From: Nitrosomonas sp.
Lineage (GTDB): Bacteria; Pseudomonadota; Gammaproteobacteria; Burkholderiales; Nitrosomonadaceae
Reading direction: 5' to 3'
NCBI GenBank assembly: GCA_029881855.1
Contig: JAOULU010000127.1
Location: 1 to 5,395 of the forward strand
Length of the DNA: 5,395 nt
The position numbers and the translations under genes are program-made. Each line of letters opens with the position of its first letter. Position 1 is the stretch's first letter. The notes beneath the pieces are model-generated. The model was given only the letters and a program-made list of their open reading frames with translations. It did no database searches and had not been told where the DNA came from. This document shows, in pieces, positions 1 to 5,395 of this stretch.

Positions 1-63
1 GGCGGTTTATCTGAGAATGATTTTATTTGCGCCGCAAAAATAGACAAGCTATTTACAATTTGA
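1..63 (+). CDS. 4a-hydroxytetrahydrobiopterin dehydratase (pterin-4a-carbinolamine dehydratase), 3' end only
   Basis: Frame 1 reads twenty codons and then TGA at 61-63. The peptide contains GLSENDFICAAKIDKL, which matches the C-terminal helix of bacterial PhhB/DCoH-type pterin dehydratases (compare GL-x-x-NDFI-x-AA-x-x-D in the Pseudomonas enzyme, from memory). The family dehydrates 4a-hydroxytetrahydrobiopterin during cofactor recycling; in bacteria lacking phenylalanine hydroxylase it may instead serve another pterin. The catalytic His motif lies upstream, outside the window, so activity cannot be judged. The gene overlaps the proposed start of rsgA by 37 bp, which suggests co-transcription. 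The other two frames do not give a recognisable tail: frame 2 stops at 41-43 and frame 3 stops at 12. The identification rests on a short stretch, but the motif is distinctive. Confidence 0.8.
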   Translation, partial: GGLSENDFICAAKIDKLFTI

Positions 64-956
64 GTGCTTCTACTAAAAATGCGCGAAAAGAAAAACAAAT
101 TGTTGATGGACAAATCATTGCCACATTTGGTCGGCATTGTTCCGTTGAAACGGAGTATGGTGAGATATTGTCTTGTGTCATGCGTGGTAAAAAAAGTGGA
201 GTTACCTGCGGTGATCAGGTTGAGTTGAAATCTACAACGCCTGGACAAGGTGTTATTGAGCGCATTAAGCCGCGTTCAACATTGCTGTACCGAAGTGATG
301 GGTTCAAAGAAAAAATTATAGCTGCAAATGTATCGCAAATTATTATTGTAGTGGCCTCAGTTCCCAGTTTTAGCGAGGAATTGATTACCCGCTGTTTAGT
401 CGCGGCAGAAAGTGAGGCTATTCAGGTGCTGATTGTACTGAATAAAGTTGATCTCATAGAATCAACGCGCAGGGCAGCAGAGAAACTCTCGCTTTATAAG
501 GCGCTTGGTTATCCCTTGTTACAAATGAGCGCGCAAAAAAGCGTTGCAGTTCTTCAGCCATATTTGAAAGGTCATCTGAGTGTATTAGCAGGCCAATCAG
601 GCATGGGCAAATCTACGCTTCTTAATGCATTGATCCCAGAAGCAAAACGTGCGACCGCAGAGATTTCAACAGCGCTTGATTCTGGCGTTCATACAACAAC
701 CCATTCACATCTTTATCATATTGATTCAGACAGTGATATTATTGATTCACCCGGTATCCAGGAGTTTGGGTTGAGTCATATTAAAGATGAAAATTTGGCA
801 TGGGGTTTTGTCGAGTTTCATCCTTATATTGGGCAATGCAAATTTAATAATTGTCGACATATTAGCGAGCCAAGCTGTGCATTGATACAAGCTGTGCAAG
901 AAGGTAAGATAAATGCTAGGCGCTTAGCTTTTTATCATAAACTACTGAATCATTAA
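27..956 (+). CDS. rsgA: Ribosome small subunit-dependent GTPase RsgA (YjeQ/EngC)
   Basis: Cytoplasmic circularly permuted GTPase that acts late in 30S subunit maturation. The order of parts is typical: a basic N-terminal tail (residues 1-24), an OB-fold (about 27-85, including TFGRH and MRGKKSGVTCGDQV), G4 NKVD (139-142), a G5-like SA (168-169), G1/P-loop GQSGMGKST (189-197), G2 threonines in HTTTH (222-226) and G3 DSPG (240-243). The C-terminal zinc site is complete, with C271, C276, H278 and C284 in the Cys-x4-Cys-x-His-x5-Cys pattern known from E. coli RsgA. The length of 309 aa is slightly short of E. coli but normal for betaproteobacteria. No ATG is in frame before codon 52, which lies inside the OB-fold. 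The start is therefore TTG at 27, with a weak TGAGAA upstream at 12-17, or possibly TTG at 60, which overlaps the stop of the upstream gene. The product is certain; the exact start is not. Confidence 0.96.
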   Translation: MRRKNRQAIYNLSASTKNARKEKQIVDGQIIATFGRHCSVETEYGEILSCVMRGKKSGVTCGDQVELKSTTPGQGVIERIKPRSTLLYRSDGFKEKIIAANVSQIIIVVASVPSFSEELITRCLVAAESEAIQVLIVLNKVDLIESTRRAAEKLSLYKALGYPLLQMSAQKSVAVLQPYLKGHLSVLAGQSGMGKSTLLNALIPEAKRATAEISTALDSGVHTTTHSHLYHIDSDSDIIDSPGIQEFGLSHIKDENLAWGFVEFHPYIGQCKFNNCRHISEPSCALIQAVQEGKINARRLAFYHKLLNH

Positions 957-968
957 CGAGGCAACCTG

Positions 969-1565
969 ATGAGATATTTTCTACTTGCAGCATTGATTGC
1001 TATTATTCCAGTATCGGCGTTAGCTAACGATTTTGGTATATCAATCAATATTGGCCAACCTGGTTTTTATGGACAGATCAATTTAGGAAACAATTACCCA
1101 AGGCCTCAACTTCTTTATTCGCAACCTGTTTTGATCAGAGAAGCACGTGCCAATATATGGCAACATAAGCCACCGATTTATTTGCATGTGCCACCAGGGC
1201 ATGCCCACAATTGGCACCAACATTGCCACCGATATGAGGCTTGTAATCGACCGGTATATTTCGTAAAAGAAGATTGGTATAACGATGTCTATATACCGCA
1301 CTATAATAGCTATCCGAGCAGGCAGCATTATGGTGGTCACGAAGGTCGATATTATGATTCTGATCATCATAACGATCACGATCACTATCAAGAGCGCCAC
1401 TACGATGAGCATTATGGTGGTCATTATGACTCGCATGAGGATGATGACGATCATTATGGGAAACGTCGTGATAAACATCAACAAGGTTATAACAAACATC
1501 GGGGTAAACATGACAAAGGCCATCATGGTAAAAAGCATCGTGATACAGATCATGGAAAACACTAA
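969..1565 (+). CDS. Exported His/Asp-rich protein of unknown function
   Basis: This protein has 198 aa. A Sec signal peptide spans residues 1-19, with likely cleavage after the ALA at 17-19. A globular-looking segment (about 20-112) contains PPIYLHVPPGHAHNW (68-82), a Cys-x5-Cys pair (C86, C92) and RPVYFVKEDWYNDVYIP (94-110). I recall similar segments in uncharacterised exported proteins of betaproteobacteria, but no function. From residue 111 on the chain is low complexity, with about 20 His in 88 residues mixed with Asp, Tyr, Gly and Lys, including HHNDHDHY and SHEDDDDHYGK. This composition suggests periplasmic metal (Zn, Ni or Cu) binding or buffering; that is inference. A Shine-Dalgarno GAGG at 958-961 is 7 bp before the ATG, and the gene begins 12 bp after the rsgA stop. 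Long ORFs in other frames here are by-products of the CAT/GAT-rich composition. Confidence 0.85.
   Translation: MRYFLLAALIAIIPVSALANDFGISINIGQPGFYGQINLGNNYPRPQLLYSQPVLIREARANIWQHKPPIYLHVPPGHAHNWHQHCHRYEACNRPVYFVKEDWYNDVYIPHYNSYPSRQHYGGHEGRYYDSDHHNDHDHYQERHYDEHYGGHYDSHEDDDDHYGKRRDKHQQGYNKHRGKHDKGHHGKKHRDTDHGKH
1324..1423 (+). repeat. Internal coding repeat, two copies of a 16-bp unit 84 bp apart
   Basis: AGCATTATGGTGGTCA occurs identically at 1324-1339 and 1408-1423. The spacing of 84 bp equals 28 codons, so both copies encode HYGGH (residues 120-124 and 148-152) in the His-rich tail. The surrounding residues are also alike in composition (Tyr, Asp and His after each copy). This suggests that the tail grew by in-frame duplication followed by divergence. 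Only two clear copies are seen. Confidence 0.6.
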
Positions 1566-1597
1566 TCGAGATATTCCTAAAGAGAAGACGGTCAACA

Positions 1598-1984
1598 ATG
1601 AATAAATATGTGCTTGTTTTTCTGATGATGACTGTAGTTCCAGTTCCAGCTCATGCCGCCTGGGAGCGGTTGGACGCTAATTTAGAAAAAGGCGAGACAC
1701 ATTTTTTTGACCCGGAAATCGTACGTAAAGACAATCATTATAGAAAAGTGTGGGTGCTATCAAGTTATGATGCAGAGCGAGCAGGGGGTTATCGTTCAGT
1801 TAAAACTTTCTATGAGTTCGATTGCCAGCAAATAAAGGCCCGCTCACAGACCATGCTTCTATACCCTGACTCTAAAGCTTTGGGTAAGGTAATTGGTGCG
1901 CATCATGAAGGCGCTAAGGAATGGTTTGATTTTTCATCAGATTCGATCTTTGCTCAGATATCAGATACTATCTGCTCTGAATAG
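1598..1984 (+). CDS. Small exported protein, surface-adhesin E-like
   Basis: This protein has 128 aa. A signal peptide covers about residues 1-20 and is probably cleaved after the AHA at 18-20. The mature part begins AWERL and carries a pattern I associate with the Adhesin_E (surface-adhesin protein E) family: an early FFDPEIVRKDNHYRKVWVLSSYD block (37-58), a KTFYEFDC block (69-76), a middle region rich in Ser and Gly, and a final Cys near the C-terminus (C126). C76 and C126 are the only cysteines and could form a disulfide in the periplasm. Despite the family name (from Haemophilus protein E), most such proteobacterial proteins have no proven adhesin role. The ATG is preceded by AGAGAAG at 1581-1587. 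The gene starts 32 bp after the His-rich gene and ends 21 bp before the convergent yaeQ stop. The family call is from memory of the pattern, with moderate certainty. Confidence 0.78.
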   Translation: MNKYVLVFLMMTVVPVPAHAAWERLDANLEKGETHFFDPEIVRKDNHYRKVWVLSSYDAERAGGYRSVKTFYEFDCQQIKARSQTMLLYPDSKALGKVIGAHHEGAKEWFDFSSDSIFAQISDTICSE

Positions 1985-2005
1985 CCGAGTGGCGAAGCAT
2001 TGATT

Positions 2006-2548
2006 TCAAGTTTGGTTGGTTTGTAACGGTATCCAGGGAACCTCGCATTCGCCTAGTTCTGTTGCAATATAGGCTGAATCGTCTGTAATTGTGACTGAAA
2101 TATCCATTGTGCGTTGTACCAGTGACACTAATGCCTGGATATCTTTCCAGGGGAACTGAAAAACAGATATATTCAATGCACCAAATTTTTTTTGTTCTTG
2201 ATACCACCAAACATCCGATTTAGAGTTAAAACTGTAAACCTGCACGTTAGATGCAAGTCCTTTTGCTTTTTTAATCCGATCCACGGCGGGTTCGCCAACA
2301 TCAATCCAAAGTGAAATCTGATTATCCAAGGTATGCGCCCAGATATCTGGTTCTTCTGCTGTGCTTAGCCCTTTAGTGAAAGTCAGATTTTCTTGTGCAT
2401 TAATGCAAAAAACCAGTATCCGAGTCATCATTCTTTCCAGTGTTTCGGAAGGATGCCGGGCAATGGTTAAATTCAGTGTGTCGTAATGATTGCGATTAAG
2501 ATCAGTCAGCGCAATTTTAAATTTATAAATGGTAGGTTTGAGTGCCAC
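2006..2548 (-). CDS. yaeQ: YaeQ family protein (PD-(D/E)XK nuclease fold)
   Basis: This protein has 180 aa, against about 181 in E. coli YaeQ, and aligns along its whole length. It begins MALKPTIYKF, then has LTIARHPSETLERMMTRIL (27-45), FTKGLSTAEEPDIW (57-70), ISLWIDVGEP (78-87), RIKKAKGLA (91-99), VYSFNSKSDVWW (104-115) and NISVF (126-130). Solved homologues show a variant PD-(D/E)XK nuclease fold. The acidic residues in EEPD and WIDVGEP and the lysines in RIKKA are the likely core, though nuclease activity has not to my knowledge been proven. E. coli YaeQ was first noted genetically in relation to RfaH-dependent transcription. The start is a GTG at 2546-2548; it is chosen because the family begins M-A-L-K. 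There is no clear Shine-Dalgarno, and the stop of cysG lies 21 bp upstream, so translation may be coupled to cysG. No strong terminator follows the stop. Confidence 0.95.
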   Translation of the reverse strand: MALKPTIYKFKIALTDLNRNHYDTLNLTIARHPSETLERMMTRILVFCINAQENLTFTKGLSTAEEPDIWAHTLDNQISLWIDVGEPAVDRIKKAKGLASNVQVYSFNSKSDVWWYQEQKKFGALNISVFQFPWKDIQALVSLVQRTMDISVTITDDSAYIATELGECEVPWIPLQTNQT

Positions 2549-2569
2549 GGGATGATTGCTGAAAGGTTT

Positions 2570-3970
2570 TTAAGGGTTATTTTCTTGTTGCGGTTCAAAC
2601 CAAGCAAGATTCTGGTGTAATTTAACGACTTCACCCACAATAATTAATGTTGGTGGAACCAGGTTGGCGGCAATGGTTAGATCTGGTAGTGTTTGCAAGG
2701 AACCAACAACAATTTTCTGTTTTTGTGTTGTGCCTTGCTGGATAATTGCAGCAGGTGTCGTGGTTGGTAATCCATGTGCAATGAGTTGCTGACATAAAAC
2801 AGGTAGGCCGAGTAATCCCATATAAATTACAATGGTCTGATTGGGTTGCGCTAGTGTAGGCCAATCCAGATCAATACTGCCATTTTTAAGGTGACCCGTG
2901 ACGAAAATACAGGATTGTGCATAATCTCGGTGTGTCAGCGGAATGCCTGCATAAGACGCTACACCAGAAGCTGCAGTGATACCTGGTACAACTTGAAAAG
3001 GAATATTATGTGTGGTCAGAGTTTCAATTTCTTCCCCACCTCGTCCAAATATAAATGGGTCGCCGCCTTTGAGCCTAACGACACGTTTACCTTCTTTTGC
3101 TAATCGTACTAATAAATTGTTAATTGATTCTTGTGGGATAGCGTGAAGATTACGTTCTTTGCCCGCATAGATACGGGTTGCATCGCGTCGTACCATATCA
3201 AGTATCGCAGGTGAAACCAAGCGATCATAAACTACGACATCAGCTTGTTGCATAAGCCGTAGTGCACGGAAGGTTAGTAGGTCTGGATTTCCAGGCCCAG
3301 CACCAACCAAATAAACTTCTCCTTGGGGAGCGGTATCCGTTTCATTCTGTAATGACTGTATCAGGTAGTCTTGAGCAGTTTTATTTTTTCCAGCAAGCAC
3401 CATTTCTTTAAATGGACCTTGTAATAGTTTTTCCCAAAAGATACGTCGTTTTTCTGAATTTGAAAAATGTTGTTTAACTTTATTACGAAATTCTCCTGCG
3501 ATAGTTGCCAGATTGGCGTAGGTTTGCGGAATAATGGTTTCAAGATGGCTGCGTAATTGTCGTGCTAACACGGGTGACTGGCCACTACTAGATATCGCAA
3601 TCAATAATGGCGAACGATCAACGATAGATGGCATGATGAAAGTGCATAGATCGGGATTGTCAACTACATTAACGGGAATACATTGTTTCTTGGCAGACTC
3701 AGAGACCAGTTGATTGGTTGCGCGATCATTTGTTGCTGCAATAGCTAAAACAGCGCCTTCAAGATGTGCTGGTTGGAAAGATTCTGCACGGTGAGTAATT
3801 TTCTTTTGTGTCAATAATGTTGCAAGTTGTTCATTAAGTTTAGGTGATATAACGCAGACTTGTGCGCCTACTTGTAACAAAAGTAATATCTTACGGGCGG
3901 CCACTTCGCCACCACCCACAACCAGGCACGACTGATTTTTGACATTAATGAAAATTGGCAGAAAATCCAT
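2570..3970 (-). CDS. cysG: Siroheme synthase CysG (uroporphyrinogen-III methyltransferase / precorrin-2 dehydrogenase / sirohydrochlorin ferrochelatase)
   Basis: Makes siroheme, the cofactor of assimilatory sulfite and nitrite reductases, from uroporphyrinogen III. The length of 466 aa matches the full fused enzyme (457 in Salmonella). The N-terminal half is the NAD-dependent dehydrogenase/ferrochelatase: Rossmann loop VVGGGEVAARK (17-27), NVVD with D104 at the proposed catalytic position, FIMPSIVDRSPLLIAISSSG (111-130) with S128 at the position phosphorylated in Salmonella CysG, then SPVLARQLR. The C-terminal half is the SAM-dependent methyltransferase: VYLVGAGPGNPDLLT (219-233), YDRLVS with D249, VVRLKGGDPFIFGRGGEE (297-314), VPGITAASG (328-336), IPLTHRDYAQS (343-353) and YMGL (383-386). 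No key residue is missing. The ATG follows a weak GTAGAAGA. yaeQ follows in the same direction. No convincing promoter could be picked in the 38 bp between the upstream hairpin and the ATG. Confidence 0.97.
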   Translation of the reverse strand: MDFLPIFINVKNQSCLVVGGGEVAARKILLLLQVGAQVCVISPKLNEQLATLLTQKKITHRAESFQPAHLEGAVLAIAATNDRATNQLVSESAKKQCIPVNVVDNPDLCTFIMPSIVDRSPLLIAISSSGQSPVLARQLRSHLETIIPQTYANLATIAGEFRNKVKQHFSNSEKRRIFWEKLLQGPFKEMVLAGKNKTAQDYLIQSLQNETDTAPQGEVYLVGAGPGNPDLLTFRALRLMQQADVVVYDRLVSPAILDMVRRDATRIYAGKERNLHAIPQESINNLLVRLAKEGKRVVRLKGGDPFIFGRGGEEIETLTTHNIPFQVVPGITAASGVASYAGIPLTHRDYAQSCIFVTGHLKNGSIDLDWPTLAQPNQTIVIYMGLLGLPVLCQQLIAHGLPTTTPAAIIQQGTTQKQKIVVGSLQTLPDLTIAANLVPPTLIIVGEVVKLHQNLAWFEPQQENNP

Positions 3971-4008
3971 TCTTCTACAGAGTTAAATAGTTGTACTAAA
4001 ATTAAAAT

Positions 4009-4065
4009 ACCGCTAATTATTCAGAACTAAGTATTTAGATATTAGTTCAAAAAATAATCAGCGGT
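4009..4065 (-). terminator. Two-part hairpin with U-rich tail after pstS, probable terminator
   Basis: The 177-bp pstS-cysG gap (3971-4147) contains a 13-bp inverted repeat, 4009-4021 against 4053-4065, with one mismatch that becomes a G-U pair in minus-strand RNA. Nested inside is a second perfect 7-bp stem, GAACTAA (4024-4030) against TTAGTTC (4042-4048). Read on the minus strand, the structure is followed at once by ATTTTAATTTTAG, a U-rich run typical of intrinsic termination. It lies 82 bp after the pstS stop and 38 bp before the cysG ATG. The stem is AT-rich apart from its CCGC base, so termination may be partial. It could instead be a leader structure of cysG. The rest of the gap (4066-4147) holds nothing I can support. 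Confidence 0.6.
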
Positions 4066-4147
4066 TATTTAGGTGAAACACCAATATGAAATTTTATCTC
4101 ATTACCTGATTTGACTGAGCATAAACCAGTATTCTTTAGATTGTTGG

Positions 4148-5149
4148 TTACAACTGGGCATCATGTTTCATTATTTCTTCGAGATTGACACCTACTTCAG
4201 ATTCATCACCAAATACAGTACCTAATTTTTTGTTGCGCATATTATTAAGGTTGAGATTATAGATTTCTGCAGAGAGCGGGAAGTATTTGACTTCGGTAAC
4301 TAGAGCCGGTGCATTTTTCATAAAAAAGGTAACAAATTCCTGAATCTCTGGTTTATTGGTAGATTTGGCGTTGACGTAGATAAATACTGGGCGAGATAAA
4401 GGTTGGTAGCTACCATCTTTTACTGTCTCAGCAGATGGAAGGACGCCGCCATTACCGCCATCAACTGCGACAGCAGAGACCTTTGATTTATTCTCAATGT
4501 AATAAGCAAACCCGAAAAAACCTAATGCATGCATGTCACTTGAGACACCTTGTACTAAAACATTGTCGTCCTCAGAGGCTGTGAAATCACCTCGGCTGGA
4601 TTTGGCAGTGCCAACAACCGCTTCTGTGAAGTATTCAAATGTGCCAGAATCTGCACCAGGTCCAAAGAGTTTTATTCTCTTGTCAGGCCATGCGGGATTG
4701 ACTTGATTCCAGTTGTTAATGGTATCTTGCGCAGTGGGTTCCCAAAATTTCTTGAGCTCCTCAATAGTAATTGTTTTGCTCCATGTGTTTTTGGGGTTTA
4801 CGACGACTGTTAATGCATCAAAGGCAATGGGCATCTCAATATATTCTACACCAGCCTCTTTGCAAGCTGCTCTTTCCAAGTGTGTAATGGGGCGAGAGGC
4901 ATTTACAATGTCTATTTCATTTCGACAGAACTTTCTGAAACCACCGCCTGTACCTGAAATACCAACAGTGACGCGAACTTTACCTCGTTTGGCAATTTGA
5001 AAATCTTCTGCAACAGCTTCGGTAACTGGATAGACTGTACTGGAACCATCAATTCTAACAATTGGGCTGGCATGAATTGATCCAGCACAGATTAATACGC
5101 TTAACGCAGTAATGATAAAAAATATTCTAGGATAAAACGAATTGAACAT
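4148..5149 (-). CDS. pstS: Periplasmic phosphate-binding protein, PstS/SphX family
   Basis: Substrate-binding component for the high-affinity phosphate ABC transporter PstSCAB, acting in the periplasm. This protein has 333 aa. A signal peptide of about 27 residues is probably cleaved after SIHA; the Cys at position 21 is not in a proper lipobox. Phosphate-binding loops are present: DGSSTVYP (34-41), GISGTGGGFRKFC (63-75), ASRPI (84-88) and PGADSGTFEYF (164-174). The two Cys at 75 and 96 are, as I recall, shared by SphX-like members rather than the classical E. coli PstS. Also typical are FDALTVVVNPKNTW (110-123) and LGFFGFAYY (209-217). The ATG has a good GGAGA Shine-Dalgarno (5156-5160) at 6-7 bp. 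It follows glmM and is preceded by a Pho-box array. No permease or ATPase genes follow, so the membrane components must lie elsewhere or upstream of the window. Confidence 0.95.
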   Translation of the reverse strand: MFNSFYPRIFFIITALSVLICAGSIHASPIVRIDGSSTVYPVTEAVAEDFQIAKRGKVRVTVGISGTGGGFRKFCRNEIDIVNASRPITHLERAACKEAGVEYIEMPIAFDALTVVVNPKNTWSKTITIEELKKFWEPTAQDTINNWNQVNPAWPDKRIKLFGPGADSGTFEYFTEAVVGTAKSSRGDFTASEDDNVLVQGVSSDMHALGFFGFAYYIENKSKVSAVAVDGGNGGVLPSAETVKDGSYQPLSRPVFIYVNAKSTNKPEIQEFVTFFMKNAPALVTEVKYFPLSAEIYNLNLNNMRNKKLGTVFGDESEVGVNLEEIMKHDAQL

Positions 5150-5197
5150 TTATGTTCTCCGAATGATTAATGGGTATAAAGAGAAATGCTATGTAGT

Positions 5198-5203
5198 TTA
5201 ATA
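5198..5203 (-). promoter_or_regulatory. Candidate -10 element of the pstS promoter
   Basis: TATTAA, read on the minus strand, begins 9 bp after the last Pho box. That is the distance expected for a PhoB-dependent promoter in which the activator site covers the -35 region. Transcription would begin near 5190 and leave a leader of about 40 nt before the ATG. TTTATA at about 5175-5180 is a weaker alternative. Confidence 0.55.
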
Positions 5204-5212
5204 GCAGATGTT

Positions 5213-5241
5213 ATTACAATATTGTTACAAGAATATGACAA
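5213..5241 (-). promoter_or_regulatory. Pho-box array (three PhoB half-sites) upstream of pstS
   Basis: On the minus strand three 7-bp boxes lie in tandem at an exact 11-bp period: TTGTCAT (5241-5235), TTGTAAC (5230-5224) and TTGTAAT (5219-5213), separated by the 4-bp AT-rich spacers ATTC and AATA. This is the known form of a PhoB binding site (7-bp CTGTMAY-type repeats with 4-bp AT-rich spacers). All three keep the TGT-x-A core. The array ends 63 bp before the pstS ATG and replaces a canonical -35, as in other PhoB-activated promoters. Activation under phosphate limitation is therefore expected. Confidence 0.85.
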
Positions 5242-5258
5242 GCTTCTCATCGTTCTTG

Positions 5259-5395
5259 TTAGGTGCATTCAGTTTGCACAATTTCTGCTATTTGCTCTGC
5301 CCAATAATTGATTTTCTGTTTTGATTCCCCTTCAAGCATTATGCGTAGTAATGGTTCTGTACCGGAGGCACGTATAAGAACGCGTCCTTTGTCTC
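5259..5395 (-). CDS. glmM: Phosphoglucosamine mutase GlmM, C-terminal 44 residues
   Basis: The minus strand, from the right edge, encodes [23 protein letters not shown] and then a helical end rich in Gln, Glu and Ile, with the stop TAA at 5261-5259. R-x-SGTEP is the phosphate-binding loop of domain 4 in phosphohexomutases, and [21 protein letters not shown] is the form found in GlmM. The enzyme converts glucosamine-6-phosphate to glucosamine-1-phosphate for peptidoglycan and LPS precursor synthesis in the cytoplasm. The active-site serine and metal-binding domain lie outside the window. The gene reaches the window edge in frame with two extra bases. pstS lies 109 bp downstream; the stop is 17 bp from the first Pho box, and no terminator separates the two, so glmM read-through into pstS is possible. 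Confidence 0.92.
   Translation of the reverse strand, partial: DKGRVLIRASGTEPLLRIMLEGESKQKINYWAEQIAEIVQTECT

Noticed and set aside
17..43. ATG at 17 as a possible rsgA start
   Set aside because: It is in another frame and stops after eight codons; it would need a frameshift to reach the rsgA frame.
1083..1598. 171-codon minus-strand ORF, very hydrophobic, opposite the His-rich gene
   Set aside because: Its Met/Ile/Val-rich content is the antisense reading of CAT/GAT repeats. The plus-strand frame has a signal peptide, a ribosome binding site and conserved-looking motifs.
1285..1605. 106-codon plus-strand ORF rich in Ile, Met and Thr
   Set aside because: It is the shifted frame of the His/Asp-rich tail (CAT and GAT read as ATN codons), has no ribosome binding site and resembles no protein.
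1962..1974. Odd palindrome CAGATACTATCTG near the end of the adhesin E-like gene, considered as a terminator
   Set aside because: The loop would be a single base, there is no T-run on either side, and it lies within conserved-looking C-terminal codons.
1981..2035. tRNA-like string GCCGAGTGGCGAAG in the gap between the convergent genes
   Set aside because: It recalls a Leu/Ser tRNA D-arm, but no acceptor stem, anticodon arm or GGTTCRA T-loop can be paired, and the downstream bases are yaeQ coding sequence.
2631..3543. Shorter ORFs inside cysG on both strands (2631-2864, 2891-3103, 3361-3543)
   Set aside because: cysG is intact and fully matched to its family in its own frame; these are shadows without recognisable content.
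4086..4109. Seven-codon ORF (MKFYLIT) in the pstS-cysG gap
   Set aside because: Too short, no ribosome binding site, and on the strand opposite to both neighbours.
5085..5149. PstS as a lipoprotein, using Cys21
   Set aside because: The residues before the Cys (VLI) do not fit a lipobox, while a signal peptidase I site after SIHA is available.

Overview
This window looks like chromosomal DNA from a fairly AT-rich betaproteobacterium. The RsgA, CysG, YaeQ and GlmM sequences all read as betaproteobacterial. The order pterin dehydratase tail then rsgA, and pstS placed directly behind glmM, both fit that class; my impression from memory is a Nitrosomonadaceae-type ammonia oxidiser, but I could not test this. 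No mobile element, CRISPR array, tRNA or rRNA is visible.

Left part, plus strand (1-1984). The window opens with the last codons of a 4a-hydroxytetrahydrobiopterin dehydratase gene, overlapped by a TTG-started rsgA (ribosome-maturation GTPase). Two small genes for exported proteins follow at close spacing. The first is a secreted protein with an extremely His/Asp-rich tail; the second is a small periplasmic protein resembling the surface-adhesin E family. All four could be one transcription unit.

Middle part, minus strand (2006-3970). cysG, the bifunctional/trifunctional siroheme synthase, is followed after 21 bp by yaeQ, a PD-(D/E)XK-fold protein of unclear role. They form a probable two-gene operon that converges on the left block with only 21 bp between the stop codons.

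Right part, minus strand (4009-5395). The 3' end of glmM (phosphoglucosamine mutase) is followed by pstS, a periplasmic phosphate-binding protein. The 109-bp glmM-pstS gap holds three TTGTMAY-type boxes at an exact 11-bp period, which is the architecture of a PhoB binding site, with a well-placed -10 element and a good ribosome binding site. No pstC/pstA/pstB follows: an imperfect 57-nt hairpin with a U-rich tail lies between pstS and cysG, so pstS is probably a phosphate-starvation-induced single-gene unit.

Most of the window is ordinary housekeeping DNA. The parts most worth a second look are the Pho-box array in front of an orphan pstS, and the His-rich exported protein behind rsgA. I do not see convincing evidence for a wholly new multi-gene system.
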